Shown in pieces: positions 1 through 7,453 of a stretch of DNA of 64,000 bases. The stretch's first letter is position 1. Every line of letters starts with the position of its first letter. The position numbers were made by a program, and so were the translations under genes. This DNA comes from JAXMHN01 sp964578605 (GTDB lineage Bacteria; Verrucomicrobiota; Verrucomicrobiia; Limisphaerales; SIBE01), in contig CAZODO010000020.1 of the NCBI GenBank assembly GCA_964578605.1, positions 1-64,000 of the forward strand, given 5' to 3'. The notes below the pieces were generated by a model that saw only the letters and a program-made list of their open reading frames with translations, was not told the origin of the DNA and did no database searches.

Positions 1-185
1 CTTTTCCCGTCAACCTCCCAAGGCAAGACCCTAGGCCACCTTCCGAGATCGCTGTGATCTGGGCTGGTAATTCGATCTGGATCGTGATCAGATAGTAATC
101 GAGAGCCTCCAGCAGCCTGAGAGGGATTCTGTCGCTTTGGCGCGTCCAGCCGAGGCGTTGAGAGTTTTTGTTTCGGAGAGCGTTT

Positions 186-944
186 ATGCGCGGGGTCATG
201 GGTTCAGACGCTTCCAGCCAGGATGGTACCGCGCACACTGCCGCCCAGTTTGCCACAACCCACTGGAGCGCGGTGCTTGCGGCGGGAGATGGGGCGTCGT
301 CCGCGGGCGCCGTCGCGCTCGAGGCGCTCTGCCGGATCTACTGGTATCCGTTGTATGCGTTTGCGAGGCGCTATGGTCGTTCGCCGGAAGATGCGAAGGA
401 CCTAACTCAGGGATTTTTTGCCTTACTTATCGAGAAGCAACTCGCGCGGCGGGCTGATCCAACCATGGGCCGCTTCCGGACATTTTTGCTGCACGCGTAC
501 ATCGACTACCTCCATGACTGTCGCCGCCGCGAGCACGCCGCAAAGCGGGGGGGCGAATATGCATTTGTCCCTCTGGACATCCCTGCCCTGGAGGAATATC
601 TCGCCCATGACACTCATAACTCGCCGGAGTTGACCTTCGACCGCAAATGGGCCTTGGCGCTTGTTGGGGAAGCAACCCGGTTGCTTGAGGCCGAATACCA
701 CGAGCAGGGCAAAGGGCAGCTTTTCGCCGCCTTGAGCTCTTTTCTTCAAGGCGATGAAGTTTCGAGCGGCTATGTCGAGGTGGGGAGGGCGCTAGGGTTG
801 AGCCCAGGCGCGGTAAAGGTCGCGGTTTATAGGCTGCGTCAGCGGTACCGCGAGTTGCTGAGAGCCGTGATCGCACAAACCGTCAATGACCCGCGCGAGA
901 TCGATGACGAGGTTCGCCACCTTGTTCGTGTGTTGACCGTTTAA
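186..944 (+). CDS. ECF-type RNA polymerase sigma factor
   Basis: A 252-residue sigma-70 family protein. Region 2 spans roughly residues 35-110 (RIYWYPLYAFARR, then EDAKDLTQGFFALLI) and region 4 roughly residues 165-230 (GYVEVGRALGLSPGAVKVA, an HTH followed by a basic helix RLRQRYRELL). It would direct RNA polymerase to a dedicated promoter set. I start it at the ATG at 186, which has GGAGAG about six bases upstream, rather than at an in-frame TTG at 168. The kinase gene begins 71 bases after its stop on the same strand, so the two are probably co-transcribed. Some ECF groups of Planctomycetes and Verrucomicrobia lack an anti-sigma factor and are linked to Ser/Thr kinases instead; the neighbour suggests that arrangement. 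No anti-sigma gene is visible. Confidence 0.9.
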   Translation: MRGVMGSDASSQDGTAHTAAQFATTHWSAVLAAGDGASSAGAVALEALCRIYWYPLYAFARRYGRSPEDAKDLTQGFFALLIEKQLARRADPTMGRFRTFLLHAYIDYLHDCRRREHAAKRGGEYAFVPLDIPALEEYLAHDTHNSPELTFDRKWALALVGEATRLLEAEYHEQGKGQLFAALSSFLQGDEVSSGYVEVGRALGLSPGAVKVAVYRLRQRYRELLRAVIAQTVNDPREIDDEVRHLVRVLTV

Positions 945-1015
945 AGCGATCGGTTACGCCGAGCCCGTTTTTGCGGAGAAGTACCAGGAAGGATAACGAA
1001 GCAGCGCAAACGGCA

Positions 1016-4000
1016 ATGCCGACAAATCCTCTCGGTCGGTGTCAGGCCTGTGGTGGCATCGTGCCGCCGGAAGCGCCCTTCGGACTATGCCCTCGTTGCG
1101 TCCTGGCGGCCTCGTTAACGCCTCTGGAACGCCCGTCGGACGCGGAGGTCGCCGAAGCAGATCGTACCGCATCGGTTCCTCCTGTCGACAGCGCGAAAAA
1201 GGGGTCCTTTGGGGACTATGAACTGTTGGAGGAGATCGGCCGGGGCGGTATGGGGATCGTGTATAAGGCCCGCCAGCGGAGCCTCAATCGCATGGTTGCC
1301 CTCAAGATGGTCATACCGTCGCGGCTGACGTCCACGGCCGACCTCCGGCGCTTCCAGTTCGAGGCGGAGACCGCCGGCCGCCTTGATCATCCGCACATCC
1401 TACCGATCTACGATGTGGGCGAGGTCTCCGGTCAGCCGTTCTACACGATGAAATGGGTGGAAGGGGGGAGCCTGGCGGTCGCGGCAGTTGGAAGACAGAG
1501 GGCGGAGGACGGAGGACGGAAGACCGACACGTCAGACGATCAGGGGCCAGCCAGCGCTCGGGAACGCCAGGCCACCGCTACAAACCTGCTCGTTAAGATT
1601 GCCCGTGCTGTGGCCTATGCTCACGAACGCGGGTTGCTGCATCGTGATCTGAAACCCGGCAACATCCTCCTCGACGCACACGGTGAGCCCTATGTGGCCG
1701 ATTTCGGTTTGGCCAAGCTGATGGAAAAGGACCAGGACCTCGTCCAGAGCATGCCAACCGTTGGCACCCCGGGTTACGCCGCCCCGGAACAACTCCAAGG
1801 GGGCTCGCAGCACGCCACGATGGCTGCTGACGTTTGCAGCCTCGGGGCGGTTCTCTACGAGTTGCTCACGGGCAAGGCGCCGTTTCGCGGCCCAACCCCC
1901 ATCGAAATGATTCGGCAGGCGCTGGACAGCGCGGTCAAACCGCCGCGTACGCTCAATCCGGCTGTCGACCGCGACCTGGAGACGATCTGCCTCAAGTGCC
2001 TGCAGAGAGAGCCGAAACGACGGTATCCGTCGGCGGCGGCCCTCGCGGAAGACCTTGAGCACTGGCTGGCCTCCGAACCTATTCAGGCCCGGCCTGTGAG
2101 TTGGGTTGAGCGCGGCTGGCTTTGGTGCCGGCGGAAACCGGCACTGGCCAGCCTGGCGGGGGCGCTGGCGTTCACGGTCATTGTGGGTTCAGCGCTCGCG
2201 GGTTGGCGCATTGCCGCCGCCCGTCAACAGGAGAGGCAGGCCCGTGAACGGGAAAGGCTGGAAACCTATGCCTCCAGCATTGCCCTGGCGGATCGCTACA
2301 TCAAGGATGGCAGTATCGACCGCGCACTCAACCTGCTCTACAATTGTCCGCCTGAGTTCCGCCACTGGGAATGGGGCCACCTCCTTTACCTCTGCCACCA
2401 AGACTTCCTCAGCATTCCGGCCCACACGAAACGCCCAGTCAGTACCTGGGAAAGTCGATGCTCGGTGAGCATGGCGTTCGACCCCGCCGGTTCGAGGCTG
2501 GTCACCCATGGGGCCGAAGGGCGAGTCAAAGTGTGGAACGTGGCGGATGGTAAGGAACTATTTGGGGTGGGCGATGCGACCAACCGCGTGACAAGCTGGG
2601 CGGTTCATCCACAAAGTACCGAGCTGGCCGTGGGCATGACCAATGGCGAGATCCGGCTGTTCGACACTACCACTTGGCAAGAGCGACCGACGTTTGCGGC
2701 GGTGCGAGTCCCCAGGCACCCCACGACCTCGCCTTCCGAGAAAGAAGGAGACTTCTCGCGAGCGCTGGCTCATCCTGAGAGTCCGACCGAGTGGGTGACT
2801 AGCGTCGCCTACGACCCATTCGGCTGGCGACTGGCGGCGACCATGAGTAGCGGACGAGTCCGCGTGTGGGATCTTCAGTCCAGGCGCCAGTTGTTGGCGG
2901 CCAGCGGCGAGCCCGTCCCCATCGAGCGCCCATATGGTGTGCCCGTCCCAGGCGTCTGGTTCACTCCTGACGGCCGCCAACTGGTTATGCAGAGCCAATT
3001 CGCTGTCCGCCGGCTCGACGCGGAGACGGGTGAGAAAGTCTTCTTTTTCCAGTTGGATCCGGACAAGGATTGGGCTGTGTTCGCCGATCCGACCGGCCAA
3101 CATCTCGCCACAATTTCTCTCCAGAACCGCGTCGCGCTGTGGACGAATGACCGTCGGACGCACGAGCTTGGGTTCCTCAAGACGGCTCAACCGGTGCAGC
3201 GTCGCGCCTTTTTCAGCCCCGACGGCCGGCTCGTCTGCACGGGGGGAGATCAAAGCACGGCGCAGCTCTATGAAGTCGAGACAGGGCGGAAGCTCTTCGC
3301 TATCCCCGCACGCATTCACCAGGTGGCGTTTAGCCCCGACGGGAAGCGGTTGGTGGCGACTGGCGGCGAGCGTGTGGCCAGGATATGGGATGTCGCTGAG
3401 CAAGAAGTCCTGCTCACCTTGCGCGGTCATCTCTGGATGGCCGAGGCAGCCGCGTTCAGCCCGGACGGCCGGCTCATCGCCATAGCGGGGCAGGACGGGG
3501 TCGTGAAGATCTGGAGCAGCAGCCCCGGACGCGAACGCTACCCGCTCGGACGCTGGACCTGGGCGGGTGCCTACAGCCCTGACGGGAAGCGACTGAGCGC
3601 CGGCGGTTGGTGGGAGCACCTGAAGATCTGGGATGCCGAAAGTGGCCGGCCCGAAGTCGAACTGAAGTCTCTCTGCCATTCCGCGTTAAGCGCCGCGTTC
3701 AGTCCGGACGGAACGCAGATCGTCACGGTTGGCACCGAAAAGGTGGCAAGGATCTGGGATGCCATGTCGGGCGACCTCGTGCGCGTGCTCCGCGGCCACA
3801 CCCGCTCGGTGACGGCGGTCGCCTGGAGTCGAGATGGCCGGCGAATCGCCACGTCCGACCTGGATGGCGTGGTGAAAGTCTGGGACGCAGCCACCGGGCA
3901 GGACCGGCATACGCTCCACGCAGGCCTCGCCTTAGGCTTAGGTTTCGATTCCACAGGGCGGCGCTTGGCCACAGCGGACGGCCTTGGGCCGCCTCGAGTC

Positions 4001-5230
4001 TGGGACGTCGAGTCAGGGACGCTGCGACTCACACTGACCGAAGGTTCGGCCGGATGCTGGGCGGTTCGATTCAGCCCCGACGGCAGCCAGGTGATTGCCG
4101 TTGGCGAGGACCGGCGGCTCCGCATTTGGGATGCCCGCTCTGGCCGGTTGCGGTATGACTGGCAGTGCCGCACGTTTGGCTCAAGTTCAATCGGCTGCAG
4201 CCCGGACGGACGGCGCGTGGCCGTCCCAGTATCGGACTTTAGCTATTCTGGCTTCGACGTCGGAATGTTCGAGATCTGGGATCTCCAGCATGGCCGGTCT
4301 TTGCTTGATTTGTCGAACCACGCGGAGAGCCCATTCACCGCGGAGTTCAGTCCGGATGGGCGGCGGTTGCTTACGACGTCCGCGGACTTCGCCGCTCGGC
4401 AGGAGGAGAGCTTTCCGTGGCTGGAAGGGGATTACGATTCGTTCAAGGGCGCAACGTTTCCTGAACGCGTGCGAGCCTATGCCAGGCAGTATTGGCGTGA
4501 ACGCCTGGCTGTCGAGGCCAAAGCTGCGCTCAACCCGAGACCCCGACGTTCCAGCATCGACCCCGATCGAACCCTTTTCCAACCCCGGAATCCGCAAGCT
4601 GGGACGAACCTCATCGACCTAACTCCCCACTACACGGGAATGTTGGATGCCATCTTTTACCCGACCGGTAACGTCGAGGAGCACGACGACGATCTCGAAG
4701 CCCTGAAGACGCAGACCGGCTTCGTGACGCTGGGAAAGGGGCCGTTTGGTTTTGACGTGCGGGGTGTTGTCATGCTGTGGCGAGTCGAGCCGGCGGGCAC
4801 CGCATTCCAAGGGATGTGGGACCGGTATCCAAAGCGTGTCACCGGCGTCACGGTCGGACGCCCCGTCCAGCGTCTCCAAGTGCTGCACGGCGTCTGGTCC
4901 CAGACACGCATCCAGGACGGAAAGGCGATCGGCAGCTTTGTCTGGCATTTTGCCGACGGCAGCCATCGCGAAACCGAGATCCTCTACGGCCGGGACGTGC
5001 GCAACTGGTGCCAGGGCGGTAATAGTCCGGACCTACAGCGCGAGTGTGAGCGGGGCCGGGTCGTCTGGGAAGGCGCCAATCCCGTCGCTAACATGAAGGG
5101 TGAAACGCGCCGGCTCTATCTCACCCCGTACGAAAACCCGCAACCGGACATCGAAGTCACCTCGCTCGATTTCGTCTCCAAAGGAACTCAAGCCGCCCCG
5201 TTCCTGGTAGCGATCACGGTGGAACCGTGA
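1016..5230 (+). CDS. Membrane Ser/Thr protein kinase with WD40 repeats
   Basis: About 1404 residues. The order is: N-terminal zinc-ribbon-like CxxC pairs (CQACGG and CPRC, residues 9-28); a Hanks-type kinase from about residue 68 with GRGGMGIVYKA, the ATP lysine in VALKM, HRDLKPGN (about 208), DFGLAKL and APEQ; one transmembrane helix near 377-397; about a dozen WD40 blades (IWDAESG, VWDAATG, IWDARSG and others, about 480-1120); and a non-WD40 C-terminal domain (about 1205-1404). The kinase should be cytoplasmic and the propeller on the other side of the membrane. It follows the sigma gene and probably controls it. An ATG at 1016 is preferred over an in-frame TTG at 971, but neither has a good ribosome-binding site. 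A 7-bp-period array is inserted between the hinge and the catalytic loop. Confidence 0.9.
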   Translation: MPTNPLGRCQACGGIVPPEAPFGLCPRCVLAASLTPLERPSDAEVAEADRTASVPPVDSAKKGSFGDYELLEEIGRGGMGIVYKARQRSLNRMVALKMVIPSRLTSTADLRRFQFEAETAGRLDHPHILPIYDVGEVSGQPFYTMKWVEGGSLAVAAVGRQRAEDGGRKTDTSDDQGPASARERQATATNLLVKIARAVAYAHERGLLHRDLKPGNILLDAHGEPYVADFGLAKLMEKDQDLVQSMPTVGTPGYAAPEQLQGGSQHATMAADVCSLGAVLYELLTGKAPFRGPTPIEMIRQALDSAVKPPRTLNPAVDRDLETICLKCLQREPKRRYPSAAALAEDLEHWLASEPIQARPVSWVERGWLWCRRKPALASLAGALAFTVIVGSALAGWRIAAARQQERQARERERLETYASSIALADRYIKDGSIDRALNLLYNCPPEFRHWEWGHLLYLCHQDFLSIPAHTKRPVSTWESRCSVSMAFDPAGSRLVTHGAEGRVKVWNVADGKELFGVGDATNRVTSWAVHPQSTELAVGMTNGEIRLFDTTTWQERPTFAAVRVPRHPTTSPSEKEGDFSRALAHPESPTEWVTSVAYDPFGWRLAATMSSGRVRVWDLQSRRQLLAASGEPVPIERPYGVPVPGVWFTPDGRQLVMQSQFAVRRLDAETGEKVFFFQLDPDKDWAVFADPTGQHLATISLQNRVALWTNDRRTHELGFLKTAQPVQRRAFFSPDGRLVCTGGDQSTAQLYEVETGRKLFAIPARIHQVAFSPDGKRLVATGGERVARIWDVAEQEVLLTLRGHLWMAEAAAFSPDGRLIAIAGQDGVVKIWSSSPGRERYPLGRWTWAGAYSPDGKRLSAGGWWEHLKIWDAESGRPEVELKSLCHSALSAAFSPDGTQIVTVGTEKVARIWDAMSGDLVRVLRGHTRSVTAVAWSRDGRRIATSDLDGVVKVWDAATGQDRHTLHAGLALGLGFDSTGRRLATADGLGPPRVWDVESGTLRLTLTEGSAGCWAVRFSPDGSQVIAVGEDRRLRIWDARSGRLRYDWQCRTFGSSSIGCSPDGRRVAVPVSDFSYSGFDVGMFEIWDLQHGRSLLDLSNHAESPFTAEFSPDGRRLLTTSADFAARQEESFPWLEGDYDSFKGATFPERVRAYARQYWRERLAVEAKAALNPRPRRSSIDPDRTLFQPRNPQAGTNLIDLTPHYTGMLDAIFYPTGNVEEHDDDLEALKTQTGFVTLGKGPFGFDVRGVVMLWRVEPAGTAFQGMWDRYPKRVTGVTVGRPVQRLQVLHGVWSQTRIQDGKAIGSFVWHFADGSHRETEILYGRDVRNWCQGGNSPDLQRECERGRVVWEGANPVANMKGETRRLYLTPYENPQPDIEVTSLDFVSKGTQAAPFLVAITVEP
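1501..1527 (+). repeat. 7-bp-period repeat inside the kinase gene
   Basis: Consecutive heptamers of the type GGCGGAG, GACGGAG, GACGGAA, GACCGAC lie in frame within the kinase domain. They add a short charged, low-complexity stretch (EDGGRKTD) between the hinge and the catalytic loop, where kinases tolerate insertions. A different heptamer array lies between genes at 22735-22797. Confidence 0.6.
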
Positions 5231-5252
5231 GATCCGGCGAGACCCCGGGCAA

Positions 5253-5263
5253 GGGGGGGGGGG
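5253..5263. repeat. Poly-G tract (11 G)
   Basis: An uninterrupted run of 11 G in the 184-bp gap between the kinase stop and the next start codon. A second, 14-G run lies at 60323-60336. Nothing else recognisable is present in this gap. Confidence 0.9.
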
Positions 5264-5414
5264 CGCGCAACGTCTTGCCATCCCTTTGGAATTCTTCTGT
5301 AACCTTCCCGTCCGGTTTGCGGAGAAAGGGTTGAGAACCGCTCCATTTCCGAGTGCCAGTCCATAGGGCTGGATGCACCGCGTTAGGGCGGAACCAATCC
5401 GGAACTCTAATACT

Positions 5415-7325
5415 ATGACAACGACGAAAGCCTTCCTCCTCGCCGGGCTGTGCTTCATCGGCGCCCTCGGCAGCCAAGCTCAGGGGCCGAGCATCACCCG
5501 ACAGCCCGCGGGTCAGTCTGCCAGCCTGAGCGCCACCGTTCAGTTCACGGTGACGGCCACGTCAACCGCGCCGCCGATCATCTATCAATGGCGGTTCAAC
5601 GAGGTCTCAATCGATCCTGCGCTCAACCCATCCGCCGCCACCTCGAGATTATCTCTCACCAACGTGACCCTGGCTTCAGCTGGGACGTATGCTGTGGTTG
5701 TCAGCGATACGAGCGGTTCGGTGGTCAGCGCATCCGCCACACTCTCCATTGATCCTACCTTCACGAGGATCACCACGGGGGCGTGGGTGACAGAACTAGG
5801 AGATTCGACCGGTGCCACCTCGGGTGACTTCGATGGTGACGGCTACCCGGATCTGTTCGTCTCGCGGTACAATATAGGCCTGTCCACGCTTTACCATAAT
5901 AATCGTGACGGAACGTTCATCACCTCCACCAACTTGCCCTCCCAGACGAAGGCTGACGTCTGGTGGGCGCCAGCGGTGGCAGCCGATTTCAACAACGATG
6001 GCAAACTGGACCTGTTTGCCCCGCGCGAGGGCAAACCAGGATTCTTCTACTTCAGCGACGGGAACGGGTCTTTCATAGCCAGTCAATTCGTGAGCGCGAC
6101 GTCTTGGAACGTCGCTATCGCTGATTACGATCGCGATGGGTGGCTGGACGTTTACCTGTCCAGCGACGGGCGGCTCTTCCGCAACAATGGAGACGGAACG
6201 TTCACGAAAACTGCCTCTCTTGGTGGGGGACCATGGGGAGGGGCAACCTGGGCCGACTATGACGATGACGGCTGGCTGGAACTGTTCTGCGCACACAACA
6301 CCTCCGCAAGCCGGATGTTCCACCAGGACAGCACGGACCGGTTTGTCGCGCTTGATAACCTGGCAACTCACCGGTCTGCCCTTGGGGAAGCGTGGGGCGA
6401 TTACGACAACGATGGCCGATTGGATCTTTTCGCACAAAAACAGGGAGCCGAGGCCGAAGTCTATCGAAACCTCGGCAACGGCGATTTCGAACGCGTAGTC
6501 ATTGGCCCTATGATGCAAGAACCTTTCGTCAATTCCGCCACCTGGGTTGATTATGACAATGATGGTTTCCTTGATCTGTTCTTGACACAATGCCCCAGCC
6601 CAAACCAGCTCTATCATAACAACGGCGATGGCACCTTCACCCTCGTGACCACGGGCAGCCTGGTCACGGACATTCCCTTGGGCGGAGGAGGTTCGGGTTA
6701 TTCGGCGAGTGAAGTCGCGTCGTACAACGGCCTGTGGTTCGACTATAACAACGACGGCTTCCTCGACCTCTACGTCTGCAACGGCAACGATGCGGGCACG
6801 GCCAGGGCCGAGAACTTCCTGTATCAGAATAGCGGCAACGGTAACGCGTGGCTAAAAGTGAAGCTGGTCGGAACGGCGTCCAACCATGATGGCATCGGCA
6901 GCAAAGTCCGAACTCAAGCAACCTATGGGGGGCAGGTGCGCTGGCAACGCCGTGACGTCTCATCCGGCGACGTTTACAGCGGCAACACCCTCATCGCCCA
7001 CTTCGGCTTGGGCGACGCCGCCAACGTGATGGCCCTCAAGATCGAATGGCCCTCGGGCGCCGTGCAGGAGTTGTCCAACGTGGCACCCAAGCAGTTCCTG
7101 ACGATTTGGGAACCGCCGGCGATCAAGGCGGCGGTCAGTGAGAACGGCGCGTGCCTGCTTACGATCAAGGCCGAGCCGAACCGGGCTTGGCGTATCGAAG
7201 GGTCCGTTGACCTTGAGAAGTGGGAGTTGTTAGACGAAGTGACCAGTACCACTACCCCCTTTACCTACATCGATTCCGGGTTCACATCCAAGGTGTGCCG
7301 CTTTTACCGGATCGCGGGCGAGTAA
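5415..7325 (+). CDS. Secreted FG-GAP/UnbV protein with Ig-like domain
   Basis: 636 residues from the ATG at 5415, which places a clean signal peptide at the N-terminus (TTTKAFLLAGLCFIGALGSQAQ). Residues about 25-115 form an immunoglobulin-like domain of the type common in verrucomicrobial surface proteins (ITRQPAGQSASL, then AGTYAVVVSD). Residues about 125-480 carry repeated FG-GAP/VCBS calcium-binding motifs (DFDGDGYPDLF, DFNNDGKLDLF, DYDNDGRLDLF, DYDNDGFLDLF) of a beta-propeller. An ASPIC/UnbV-like domain follows (about 490-570, GLGDAANVMALKIEWPSG), then a short C-terminal tail. It is probably exported and Ca-binding, perhaps in adhesion or polysaccharide binding; the substrate cannot be told. 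Confidence 0.85.
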   Translation: MTTTKAFLLAGLCFIGALGSQAQGPSITRQPAGQSASLSATVQFTVTATSTAPPIIYQWRFNEVSIDPALNPSAATSRLSLTNVTLASAGTYAVVVSDTSGSVVSASATLSIDPTFTRITTGAWVTELGDSTGATSGDFDGDGYPDLFVSRYNIGLSTLYHNNRDGTFITSTNLPSQTKADVWWAPAVAADFNNDGKLDLFAPREGKPGFFYFSDGNGSFIASQFVSATSWNVAIADYDRDGWLDVYLSSDGRLFRNNGDGTFTKTASLGGGPWGGATWADYDDDGWLELFCAHNTSASRMFHQDSTDRFVALDNLATHRSALGEAWGDYDNDGRLDLFAQKQGAEAEVYRNLGNGDFERVVIGPMMQEPFVNSATWVDYDNDGFLDLFLTQCPSPNQLYHNNGDGTFTLVTTGSLVTDIPLGGGGSGYSASEVASYNGLWFDYNNDGFLDLYVCNGNDAGTARAENFLYQNSGNGNAWLKVKLVGTASNHDGIGSKVRTQATYGGQVRWQRRDVSSGDVYSGNTLIAHFGLGDAANVMALKIEWPSGAVQELSNVAPKQFLTIWEPPAIKAAVSENGACLLTIKAEPNRAWRIEGSVDLEKWELLDEVTSTTTPFTYIDSGFTSKVCRFYRIAGE

Positions 7326-7453
7326 AGCCAAGCCACCGCAACGAGCACCCAGATGGAACAGGCTCGTGGCGGCTGGACCGGTGCTGTAGGATCGCGCGCG
7401 TGAAGCTCAACAATGTGAGGAACACGTTCATTCCCCCCGGGAGCGCAACGCCC

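Noticed and set aside
1..185. Gene or promoter at the window start
   Set aside because: Only short GATC-rich inverted words were seen; no frame or consensus promoter could be supported.
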